Of a DNA stretch of 37,777 nucleotides, positions 23,003 through 30,488 are shown piece after piece (the stretch's first letter is position 1; every line of letters begins with the position of its first letter). Below the pieces are notes generated by a model. That model was not told where the DNA came from, did not search any database, and was given only the letters and a program-made list of their open reading frames with translations. The position numbers and the translations under genes were made by a program. This DNA is from JANLQX01 sp031368215 (GTDB taxonomy: Bacteria > Actinomycetota > Acidimicrobiia > Acidimicrobiales > JANYDT01). The stretch covers positions 1 to 37,777 of the forward strand of contig JANLRD010000292.1 in the NCBI GenBank assembly GCA_031368215.1, read 5' to 3'.

Positions 23003-25891
23003 GTGAACTCGAACATAGGCAGCTGGGTGCGACAGGGGCGGCGTCGCCTCGATCTCACCCAAACCGCTTTTGCCACTGAGGTGGGCTGCACCGAGTCGAT
23101 GCTCAAGAAGATCGAGGCCGGGACCCGGACTCCTTCACTACCGTTGCAGGCCCGTTTCGAACTGCTCCTCGGTCCTCCGACCGAAGACACCGCCACAAAG
23201 GGCCTCCCCAGCGAACTGCACACCATCGTCCTCGTGGACGCAGCGTCTGGAGCGGTCGTGGACGCGTGCATTCACGACCGGCTGTTGGCCGCCGCTTCGC
23301 ACGAGGACGCATTCGACGTCCAGCGATTGCACTCCGTGGACGGAGCCGTCGTCGTGATGGTTCGCGGACCTCAGCTGGCTCGCACGTTCTCGCGACTGCT
23401 CACGCAACGCGGCGTGCGCCGAGTCGTCGTGCACTGCAGCATCGGCGGTTGCGACCGAGCGGTCGCCGAGGCACTGAGCTTCGCCGAATCCGTCGAGAAC
23501 GGTCGATTCGAGACGCCAACGGTGACCGCGCTGCTCGGAGCTGAGCTGTTGACGCGGCCGACGACGATCAGCCCCGCGGAAGTGCGATTCGTCAATACCG
23601 GCGTGGTTCCGCGGCGCCCCCGCCTGCTCATCGGACGCGACGAGCTCGTCGACCGTCTGTCTTCGAAGTTGGTGAGCCGATCGGATCGTTTCGTCACGCT
23701 CACGGGGCCGGGCGGCGTCGGGAAGAGCTCGCTCGCGCTGGCTGCGTTGGAAGTCGCGGCAAAGGCCCACCCGATGACGCTCGTCAGCGTCGACCTCAGC
23801 GTCGCCGGCGACCTCGACCAGGCGAACGACATCGTCTCGAGCGCTCTCGCCGACGTCGACGCGCAGACCGACGGACCGACGTGGCAGGACCGGCTCCGGC
23901 AGTGGACGGGCATGCTGTTCGTCGACAACGCCGAACACGTCCGGGGCGTCTCGGCCCTTCTCGAGGAACTCATCGCCACCACGCATGCGTCGGTGATCGT
24001 GACGTCGCGGACACGGCTGGATACTGAAACGGAGACCGAGATCGGGGTAGGCCCACTGGCCACCGCATCCCCTGTCGGAGGACGAAGCGATGCTGCTGAA
24101 CTCTTCCGACATCATGCGGCCGCGGCGATGCCAAACGACAGCGGAGCCGACCGGGCGGTCGAGGAACTCTGTGCTCGACTCGATGGACTTCCGCTCGCCA
24201 TCGAACTGGCCGCCGCTCGGACTCATCAGCTTCCGGTTTCGACCATGTCGCAACACATCGCGATCCGAGTTGCCGACCTCTCCGACACCTCGCCCGGCTT
24301 GGCACCCCGCCACCGGACCCTGCGGGCAACGCTCGAGTGGTCCTTGTCGCTTCTCGATCCGGTGACGCTCGTGGCGCTGCGAAGGCTCGCCGTCGTCGAA
24401 GGTGCCTTCGACTTCGACGCGATCACCCGAATCGGTCTTCGTTGGCCGGAGTCCCGGATGAGCCCTGATGCGATCGTCGAGGAACTCGTCGCGAACCATC
24501 TCGTCTTCCGAACGAACGACCGACGCGAGCCGATGCCCGTCGATGGCAGCGCTTCGCCCGGGCCCGAAGAGGCACCGAGTTGGCGCGTCTTCAGCACGCT
24601 CCGCGAGGTTCTGAGAACGCATCTGGATCCCGCCGGAGATCGCCAGGCTCGAGCTGACCATGCGGCCTGGACCTTCGACGCCATCGAACGAATGGCGCCG
24701 GAGCTCTACGGTCCCGGCCAGCAGCATGCCTTCGATCGCCTCCGCCAGGCGTATCCGGACCTCCGCCAGGCGATCTCCTGGTCGATCGACGCCGGTGACC
24801 CGGAACATTGCGCCAAGGCCGTGAGCGCCCTGCAGCGCTTCTGGACGCGGGCCGGCCTCTTCGCCGAGGCCAGAGCCTGGATCGCCCGAATCCTTCTGTG
24901 TGACCTGACGGCACATACCCGTGCGCGCCTGCTCAACACCACCGGGACACTCGCGTTCCTGCAGGGCGAAGCACAAGCCGCGCTCGGGCCGCTGGAGTCG
25001 AGCCAGATCCTCTTCGCAGAGGTCGGTGACGAACGGGGCGAGGCGGATGCCCTGGCCAATCTCGGTGTGTGCTTCGGCCAACTGGGCGATCTCGTCCCAG
25101 GCGTCGAGCACACGGAACGATCGCTCGAGCTTCGTCGCCGGACCGGTGACTTGCGCGGCGTCGGGATCTCGCTGGGCAACCTCGGCCAGTTCGCCAGCCT
25201 TCGCGGAGATCGAGCGGCCGGCCGTCGCTTTCTCGGCGAGTCCATCGAGGTGCACCGTCAGATCGACGATGGCTACCTGCTCGTCGAAGCCCTTCAGGAT
25301 CTCGCCCGGATCGAAGCGGCCGATGATCTCTTCGACCGGGCGGGTGGTCGACTTCTCGAAGCGCTCGAGATCGCCGAACGCCTGCAGGCAGCCCGCATCT
25401 TGTCGTCGGTCGTCCTGACCATGGTCGAGATCACGGCGACGGACCATCTCCGCACTGAGCGGTGCCGACTGGGGGCTCGGCTCATCGGAGCCGCCCAACT
25501 GGCGCGCCGCCAAGCGGGACTGCGGGCACCGCTGCCCGGAAGTCCCGCGGTCGAACACATCGCCGGTTCACTCGGTCCGAGGATGTGGGAGTTCCATCTC
25601 GCCGAGGGGGCGGCGCTCTCGCCCGACGTGCGTCGTGAAACGGCGGACCGCTTCCTTCACCGCGGACGGGTCTCCCGCGGGGCGAACGCGCTCGACCGAC
25701 AGCAGCTGAGCGCGCGCGAGCTCCGAGTCCTTCGACTCCTCGGCGACGGGGCAACGAACAAGGACATCGCCCGTGAACTGGGCATTCGCCCGTCGACGGT
25801 GGCGTCGCACGTCCGTACCGTCTTCGCCAAGCTCGGAGTCACGTCGCGAGCCGCAGCGGTCGCGGTGGCGTCCGAGCGCGGCCTTCGCTAG
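23003..25891 (+). CDS. Dual-HTH STAND regulator: XRE, NB-ARC-like ATPase, TPR, LuxR
   Basis: 962 residues from GTG 23003. The N-terminus is an XRE-type HTH (IGSWVRQGRRRLDLTQTAFA, then EVGCTESMLKKIEAGTRTPS). Residues ~70-185 form an unassigned alpha/beta region (LHTIVLVDAASGAVVDACI, GVRRVVVHCSIGGCDRAVAE). An NB-ARC/AfsR-type ATPase follows: Walker A LTGPGGVGKSSLAL (~232-245), Walker B GMLFVDNAEHV (~300), VIVTSRTRL and GLPLAIELAAARTHQLP. TPR-like repeats cover ~640-830 (for example RGEADALANLGVCFGQLGDL). The C-terminus is a LuxR HTH (LSARELRVLRLLGDGATNKD, then PSTVASHVRTVFAKLG). DNA-binding domains at both ends are unusual for this class. It probably acts as a signal-gated oligomeric activator; its ligand is unknown. 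Confidence 0.85.
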   Translation: MNSNIGSWVRQGRRRLDLTQTAFATEVGCTESMLKKIEAGTRTPSLPLQARFELLLGPPTEDTATKGLPSELHTIVLVDAASGAVVDACIHDRLLAAASHEDAFDVQRLHSVDGAVVVMVRGPQLARTFSRLLTQRGVRRVVVHCSIGGCDRAVAEALSFAESVENGRFETPTVTALLGAELLTRPTTISPAEVRFVNTGVVPRRPRLLIGRDELVDRLSSKLVSRSDRFVTLTGPGGVGKSSLALAALEVAAKAHPMTLVSVDLSVAGDLDQANDIVSSALADVDAQTDGPTWQDRLRQWTGMLFVDNAEHVRGVSALLEELIATTHASVIVTSRTRLDTETETEIGVGPLATASPVGGRSDAAELFRHHAAAAMPNDSGADRAVEELCARLDGLPLAIELAAARTHQLPVSTMSQHIAIRVADLSDTSPGLAPRHRTLRATLEWSLSLLDPVTLVALRRLAVVEGAFDFDAITRIGLRWPESRMSPDAIVEELVANHLVFRTNDRREPMPVDGSASPGPEEAPSWRVFSTLREVLRTHLDPAGDRQARADHAAWTFDAIERMAPELYGPGQQHAFDRLRQAYPDLRQAISWSIDAGDPEHCAKAVSALQRFWTRAGLFAEARAWIARILLCDLTAHTRARLLNTTGTLAFLQGEAQAALGPLESSQILFAEVGDERGEADALANLGVCFGQLGDLVPGVEHTERSLELRRRTGDLRGVGISLGNLGQFASLRGDRAAGRRFLGESIEVHRQIDDGYLLVEALQDLARIEAADDLFDRAGGRLLEALEIAERLQAARILSSVVLTMVEITATDHLRTERCRLGARLIGAAQLARRQAGLRAPLPGSPAVEHIAGSLGPRMWEFHLAEGAALSPDVRRETADRFLHRGRVSRGANALDRQQLSARELRVLRLLGDGATNKDIARELGIRPSTVASHVRTVFAKLGVTSRAAAVAVASERGLR

Positions 25892-25994
25892 TCGGTCACG
25901 GTGTCCCTTTGGGACACAAGAGAGCATCTGCAGGGGGTTCCGGTCGTCCGAACAGCCGATGCGCGCCGAGAGATCGGGTCCTTACGGTCGATGC

Positions 25995-26240
25995 ATGACA
26001 TCAACCGCCTCCACCACATCCTCACGCCGTCGGCGCCTCGCCGCTGCAGCCGTCTCGCTCACCATGGTGACGGGCTTCGCCGTTGCCACGGCCTCATCGG
26101 CCGGCGCTGCCACCCACAAGGCGAAGCCGAAGGCTCGTCCGGCCCTCGTGCGCAAGGCCGCTGTCGTCACCCCCGCTGTTCGCGTCGCCATCCCGTCGGC
26201 GGCGCTGACGCCGGCTCCGGCCTGGCAGACCTCGGGTTGA
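25995..26240 (+). CDS. Small secreted protein
   Basis: 81 residues (MTSTASTTSSRRRR). An Arg-rich n-region, the hydrophobic core LAAAAVSLTMVTGFAVATA and an AGA-type cleavage site form a convincing signal peptide, leaving a ~40-residue Ala/Pro/Lys-rich mature part (HKAKPKARPALVRKAA). No family is recognised. Its TGA overlaps a possible TTG start of the next ORF (TTGA, 26237-26240), so the two may be coupled, or a frameshift may have split one longer secreted protein. Confidence 0.5.
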   Translation: MTSTASTTSSRRRRLAAAAVSLTMVTGFAVATASSAGAATHKAKPKARPALVRKAAVVTPAVRVAIPSAALTPAPAWQTSG

Positions 26241-26662
26241 GCCGGACCCTCGAGGCCTTCCGTCCCCTGGTCGTCAGCGAGGACATCTCCGCCGACCAGT
26301 TACACCGAGAACTCACCGACCGTGTCGGGTCACTTTCTTGGGTCATGGAAGGAGTTGTTCAGAGCATCGCCATGAGCGACCTTGACGCTGCGACGAGGCT
26401 CTGGGGCGACGAAGCAATCGATCTCCTTTGGGAACGCGAGCTCCTGGTGAGCCCGGATGGCAATCCGGACCACCGGGACGCGCACCTCTCCGACGATGCT
26501 CAAGCGTGGGCGTCTGCGCGACGGGCGGAACTCCTCCTCACTCCCAACCCGCCGATGCAGAAGCCGTCACGGCTCGAACATCTCGCACTCACTGGACCCA
26601 CGGCCGAGCGCACGGGGGAACACCGAAAACGCGGGCCGGTTCTCGCCGGCGTACACCGGTAG
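26237..26662 (+). CDS. Hypothetical protein, coupled to or frameshifted from the preceding small ORF
   Basis: 141 residues from TTG 26237; ATG 26345 is an alternative. Residues 1-~100 look like real acidic coding sequence (LSRTLEAFRPLVVSEDISAD, AMSDLDAATRLWGDEAIDLL, DDAQAWASARRAELLLTP), consistent with a helical globular protein. The last ~40 residues are Arg/Pro-rich and may be past the natural end. I recognise no domain. The large hairpin at 26671-26738 begins shortly after the stop. Confidence 0.4.
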   Translation: MSRTLEAFRPLVVSEDISADQLHRELTDRVGSLSWVMEGVVQSIAMSDLDAATRLWGDEAIDLLWERELLVSPDGNPDHRDAHLSDDAQAWASARRAELLLTPNPPMQKPSRLEHLALTGPTAERTGEHRKRGPVLAGVHR

Positions 26663-26679
26663 ATCTCCCGACGATCAAC

Positions 26680-26747
26680 GACAATCGCGTTGGCTGGCTT
26701 CGGCCGAGCGCGGCCATGTTTGGCCGAGGCCAGCCAACGCGATTGTC
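26680..26747. terminator. Very strong 28-bp-stem hairpin between convergent genes
   Basis: GACAATCGCGTTGGCTGGC (26680-26698) is the exact reverse complement of 26729-26747. The stem continues inward through about nine more pairs (two or three G-U) to a ~12-base loop near 26708-26719. There is no U-run on either strand. It lies between the rightward ORF ending at 26662 and the leftward glmS ending at 26866, a suitable place for a two-way transcription end. It could also be a palindromic repeat element present elsewhere in the genome. Confidence 0.5.
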
Positions 26748-26753
26748 AGGTCG

Positions 26754-26889
26754 CAACACCCCCCAGCAGCCCCGTCACCAACGCGTTCGTGCACTCACTC
26801 CACCGTGACCGACTTCGCCCCGTACAACACCCCCCAGCAGCCCCGTCACCATCGCGTTCGTGCACTCACTCCACCGTGACCGACTTCGC
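26754..26889. repeat. Tandem duplication copying the 3' end of glmS
   Basis: Bases 26754-26818 and 26825-26889 are identical except one A/T difference (26781 versus 26852), with a 71-base period. The right copy contains the last ~8 codons and stop of glmS (frame ...SVTVE, stop at 26866-26868); the left copy reproduces them beyond the gene end. The near-identity indicates a recent event. Confidence 0.9.
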
Positions 26890-28707
26890 GAGGTTGCGGG
26901 GCTGATCCACGTCACGACCCAGCGCCACCGCAGCGTGATACGAGAAGAGCTGCAGCGCGACGTTGGCGAGCAGAGGCGCCCATTCCGGCTCGCTGGCGGG
27001 AACGACGATGACGTCGTCGAACAGACCGCCTTCGTGGGCGCGGTGGAGTTCGTGGCCGCGTTGTTGCACGACGCCGATGGTCGGGCCCTTGCGGGCACGG
27101 ACCTGCTGCACCGACGAGAGGTTCTTCTCGAGCAGCGGATCGTCCAGCGCGATCGAAACCACGGGGAACTCCGGCCCGACGAGCGCAAGGGGCCCGTGCT
27201 TGAGTTCGCTCGCCGGGTATGCCTCGGCGTGGACGTAGCTGATCTCCTTCAGCTTCTGTGAGCCCTCCAACGCGATCGGGTACCCGGTATTGCGCCCGAT
27301 GAAGAACATCGAAGGTACGTGCGCGTACTTCTCCGCGATCTGCTTGATGTGGGGCTCCTGATCGAGGACCTGCTGGATGAGACGTGGCAGAGCCTTGAGA
27401 CCGGTGAGGAGCCGCGTGCCATCCGACGGCCCGAGGTCGCGGATGCGACCGAGATGCACCGCGAGCAGACCGATGCTGGTGATCATCGACGTGACGACTT
27501 TGGTCGACGCCACACTCACCTCAGGTCCGGCGTGCATGTAGATCCCGTCACACTCGCGGGCAATTGTCGAGCCGACGACGTTGACCACTGCGATGATCCG
27601 CCCACCCTTGCGCTTGATCTCCGTCACCGCGGCGAGCGTGTCGGCAGTCTCGCCGGACTGGCTGATGACGATGTACAGCACGTCGGACTCGATGACCGGG
27701 TTGCGGTACCGAAACTCGCTCGCCGGCTCAGCATCCGCGGGAATGCGCGCCAGGCTCTCGATGAGTTGCGCGCCGGCCATCCCGGCGTAGAACGCCGAAC
27801 CGCACCCAAGGACTTTGACCCGCCGAATGTCAAGCACCTCTCTTGCCGTGAGGTTGATCCCACCGAACTTCACGGTCGCGAAGCGATCGTCGATGCGACC
27901 GCGCAGCGCTCGTTCGATCGCCGCCGGCTGCTCGAGGATCTCCTTGCGCATGAAGTGTTCGTGACCGCCCCGATCGATCGCTTCGATCGACCAGTTCACG
28001 TCGAAGGGCCGCTTCTGCGTCGGCGTGGCATCGAGGGAGAACGTCCGGTAGCCGTCGGTGGTGAGCACGGCCATCTCGCCGTCATCGAGCGGGACGACAC
28101 GCGACGTGTGACGAACGATGGCGCTCACGTCAGAGCCCACGAGCATCTCACCTTCACCGATGCCGATGATGACCGGCGAGCCGTTCCGGGCAACCACGAT
28201 GCAGTCGGGCTGGGTGGCGTCGATCACGACGAGTCCGTACGTCCCCTCGACCTCGGCGAGCGTTGCCCGCACCGCCTCCTCGATCGTGACACCCGAAGCC
28301 CGCCGGCGGCCGATCAGATGGGCGAGGCATTCCGTATCGGTCTCGCTGGCGAAGACGACACCGTCGGCTTCGAGCTTGGCTCGGAGCTCGGATGCGTTCT
28401 CAATGATCCCGTTGTGGACGATCGCAACGTTGCCTGTTGCGTCGAGATGGGGATGCGCGTTCACGTCATTCGGTTCGCCGTGGGTTGCCCAACGCGTATG
28501 GCCGATGCCGAGCGTTCCGGTCATCGTCTTGGGCAATGCCTTTTCGAGTTCGCGGAGCTTGCCCTTCTTCTTGACGACCTTGAGGCCCTTCGGTCCGTGG
28601 ACGACTACCCCAGCGGAGTCATACCCCCGGTACTCGACCCTCGAGAGTCCCTCCATGAGAATCGGAAGGCACTGTTGGTTGCCGATGTAGGCGACGACTC
28701 CACACAT
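26866..28707 (-). CDS. glmS: Glutamine-fructose-6-phosphate aminotransferase (isomerising)
   Basis: 613 residues, full length for GlmS. The start MCGVVAYIGNQ exposes Cys2, the glutaminase nucleophile after Met removal. Class-II amidotransferase features follow (LSRVEYRGYDSAGV, GIGHTRWATHGEPN, HNGIIENASELR). Two SIS domains occupy ~290-600 (VKVLGCGSAFYAGMAGAQL, ISQSGETADTL, VASTKVVTSM, AEAYPASELKHGPLALV). It converts fructose-6-phosphate and glutamine to glucosamine-6-phosphate, the first step to UDP-GlcNAc for peptidoglycan. No glmS ribozyme was recognised in the 74-base upstream gap. The 3' end is duplicated just downstream. Confidence 0.97.
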   Translation of the reverse strand: MCGVVAYIGNQQCLPILMEGLSRVEYRGYDSAGVVVHGPKGLKVVKKKGKLRELEKALPKTMTGTLGIGHTRWATHGEPNDVNAHPHLDATGNVAIVHNGIIENASELRAKLEADGVVFASETDTECLAHLIGRRRASGVTIEEAVRATLAEVEGTYGLVVIDATQPDCIVVARNGSPVIIGIGEGEMLVGSDVSAIVRHTSRVVPLDDGEMAVLTTDGYRTFSLDATPTQKRPFDVNWSIEAIDRGGHEHFMRKEILEQPAAIERALRGRIDDRFATVKFGGINLTAREVLDIRRVKVLGCGSAFYAGMAGAQLIESLARIPADAEPASEFRYRNPVIESDVLYIVISQSGETADTLAAVTEIKRKGGRIIAVVNVVGSTIARECDGIYMHAGPEVSVASTKVVTSMITSIGLLAVHLGRIRDLGPSDGTRLLTGLKALPRLIQQVLDQEPHIKQIAEKYAHVPSMFFIGRNTGYPIALEGSQKLKEISYVHAEAYPASELKHGPLALVGPEFPVVSIALDDPLLEKNLSSVQQVRARKGPTIGVVQQRGHELHRAHEGGLFDDVIVVPASEPEWAPLLANVALQLFSYHAAVALGRDVDQPRNLAKSVTVE

Positions 28708-28781
28708 GTTTCGTACACATACTTTCTGTCTCTGCCCGATGGGACGAGGGCGGAGACGGGTTTGATGGCCGCACCGGATGT

Positions 28782-29099
28782 TCAGCCGTAGATCAGGCGT
28801 CGGATCTGGCGGACCGTGAGCCGAGGAGCAGCGAGACGGACGAAGCGGAGCTCGTCTCGGATCTGCTCATAGATCGCGGTGTTGGCCAGACCGGCGGACT
28901 GCAGGTCGCGGTGCCGGCGTTTCACGAACACGTCGAGGGGTTCGTCGAAGAACGAAACGATCTCGCCCACCACCCGAACCGCATCACCCCGGTTGAGCGT
29001 GGTGGTGCGAACGAGATGGTCGAGGAGATCGTCGAACGGGGTGTCCCTCGGGCGATCGGCTGGCACCGCGGGATGAGTCTGACGATCTCCCACGGGCAC
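28782..29099 (-). CDS. Small charged protein of unknown function
   Basis: 105 residues from GTG 29099. Residues 20-60 are helical (FDDLLDHLVRTTTLNRGDAV, VVGEIVSFFDEPLDVFV). The C-terminal half reads KRRHRDLQSAGLANTAIYEQ, then APRLTVRQIRRLIYG, ending abruptly at IYG. The 'RHRxLQxxGLxN' and 'RQIRRLIYG' stretches look like conserved motifs of an actinobacterial protein family that I cannot name. There is no membrane segment or signal peptide. It lies directly upstream of glmS in the same direction with a 74-base gap and may share its transcript. A perfect 30-bp palindrome sits 4 bases before its start. Confidence 0.65.
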   Translation of the reverse strand: MPVGDRQTHPAVPADRPRDTPFDDLLDHLVRTTTLNRGDAVRVVGEIVSFFDEPLDVFVKRRHRDLQSAGLANTAIYEQIRDELRFVRLAAPRLTVRQIRRLIYG

Positions 29100-29103
29100 G
29101 TCT

Positions 29104-29133
29104 ACGATTCTGCCCGAATTCGGGCAGAATCGT
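29104..29133. promoter_or_regulatory. Perfect 30-bp palindrome
   Basis: The left half begins ACGATTCTGCCCG, the centre is AATT, and the right half CGGGCAGAATCGT mirrors it with no mismatch. It lies between the stop of the luciferase-like gene (29166) and the GTG of the small protein (29099), both leftward. As RNA it gives a 13-bp stem with a four-base loop but no U-run, so it may be a terminator-like stem covering the downstream ribosome-binding region, or an operator for the small-protein-glmS unit. Confidence 0.55.
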
Positions 29134-29165
29134 TATCCGACCCGAGCCGCCGACCGATCGGAACC

Positions 29166-30326
29166 TCAGTTCACGAGCGGAAGGACTTCCTTCATGAACC
29201 GTTCCATCTGCTCCTCGGCCTTGGAGTACGGGTCGCCGAGAAGGTGGGGGAAGATCGTGAGGCGTTCCACGCCGAGCAGGTCGCGGAAGTCCTGCACCTG
29301 CGAGGCCACGCCTTCGGGCGTGCCGACGAGCATCGTGCTCTGCTCGATCGATTGCTCGAGGGTCGGGATGAGACCGGGGGCAACGGGTCGACCATCGGCC
29401 CCCATGTATCCGCGGCTCCAGCCATAGGGGCCGAGAAACTTCCAGAACTCGTCGTGGCCGTTTCGCGCCGACGCCATCGCCTTCTCATGGGTGTCTTCGA
29501 TGCGCACACTGACCACCAGCATGCGCTTGTCACCCTCGGCGAGGCGGACCCCGTGATGCTGTTCATGGAGCTCGCCATAGCGATCCCACATCCGCTTGAT
29601 GAACTTCGGGTGCTGGTTCCAGAACACCGCTCCGTGGTCCACGACGGGAACGTACTCCACGGTTGGAGGGCTCGTGACGGCCTGCCAGATCTCGTACGGA
29701 TAGACCGGCCGCGGAATGAGCGTGAGCTCGGACACCGTGGTGCCACGGTCGGGAATGCCGGGTTGGGGGATCTGGAAGTACTTCCCGGAATACGAGAACT
29801 TCTCCATGCTGAGCGACCGGCGGACGATCTCCATCGCCTCTTCGAACCACTCGCGGTTGCGGATGTCATCAGCCGCCTGGTCGGGGTTGTCCTGGGAACC
29901 GACCGACACGTGATCGGGGTTCAGGTGGAGGAGCTCCCGGGGAACGGTGCCGCGACCGACTCCGAGAATCCCGCGTCCGCCCGAGAGGTTGTGCATGGTC
30001 GAGAAGTCCTCGGCCAAGCGCAACGGGTTCCACTGTGGAACCACGTTGAACATCGCGCCGAGGCGGATCTTCTCCGTTCGTGCGGCGATCCACGCCGAGA
30101 CGAGGATCCCATTGGGGATGACCTCGTAGCCCTCGTACTGGAAGTGATGTTCGGTCGTCCAGAAGCTGTCGAAGCCGAGCCGGTCAGCAGCGACTGCAGT
30201 GTCGATGTACTCCAGCGTGGCTTTCCAGCACGCGGCGTTGTCGTAGCGACGATCCATGGGCGCCGGCGCGCCGGCGCCGGCGTCGTTCATCTCTACGCCC
30301 CCGAAGAAAAATGCACCGATCTTCAT
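29166..30326 (-). CDS. Luciferase-like flavin-dependent monooxygenase
   Basis: 386 residues from ATG 30326, preceded by a ribosome-binding site (GAGGGAG). It is a bacterial-luciferase-fold TIM barrel: MKIGAFFFGGVEM, YIDTAVAADRLGFDSFWTTEHHF, the strand/loop NGILVSAWIAARTEKIRLGA, NVVPQWNPLRLAEDFSTMHN, and GRGILGVGRGTVPREL. The HH pair and the LGVGRG loop fit flavin handling. The C-terminus (MLVGTPEGVASQVQDFRDLL) is the usual end. Family members oxidise alkanes, aldehydes or sulfonates with FMNH2, or use F420. The substrate is undetermined, and no reductase gene is adjacent. An imperfect 15-bp dyad around 30362-30376 may be part of its promoter. Confidence 0.85.
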   Translation of the reverse strand: MKIGAFFFGGVEMNDAGAGAPAPMDRRYDNAACWKATLEYIDTAVAADRLGFDSFWTTEHHFQYEGYEVIPNGILVSAWIAARTEKIRLGAMFNVVPQWNPLRLAEDFSTMHNLSGGRGILGVGRGTVPRELLHLNPDHVSVGSQDNPDQAADDIRNREWFEEAMEIVRRSLSMEKFSYSGKYFQIPQPGIPDRGTTVSELTLIPRPVYPYEIWQAVTSPPTVEYVPVVDHGAVFWNQHPKFIKRMWDRYGELHEQHHGVRLAEGDKRMLVVSVRIEDTHEKAMASARNGHDEFWKFLGPYGWSRGYMGADGRPVAPGLIPTLEQSIEQSTMLVGTPEGVASQVQDFRDLLGVERLTIFPHLLGDPYSKAEEQMERFMKEVLPLVN

Positions 30327-30488
30327 GTCAGCTCCCTCGTCGAATCAGCTAACCCTAGCAAGTCGATATTGACGACATCTATACCGTGACGAATCGTTCT
30401 TCTGCCGGAAACCTCATCGGTCGGCCATCGTGCTCCACTGACCGGACAGTGGCCGATCCTGTCGATCCAACGCGCTCGTCGGCACCGC

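Noticed and set aside
22754..23062. Leftward ORF spanning the 43-bp repeats with repeated peptide pieces (ENTGFRAPL, RTPGFVHPC)
   Set aside because: The apparent peptide repeat is only the translation of the DNA direct repeat; the frame overlaps the protease and regulator genes and has no domain.
23138..25558. 806-codon leftward open frame
   Set aside because: It is antisense to the XRE-NB-ARC-LuxR gene and has shadow-type composition.
28708..28781. glmS ribozyme upstream of glmS
   Set aside because: The 74-base gap is too short and no ribozyme core is recognisable; the ribozyme is mainly found in Firmicutes.
27319..28791. 490-codon rightward open frame
   Set aside because: It lies entirely antisense to glmS; its length comes from high GC and lack of stops, with no domain pattern.
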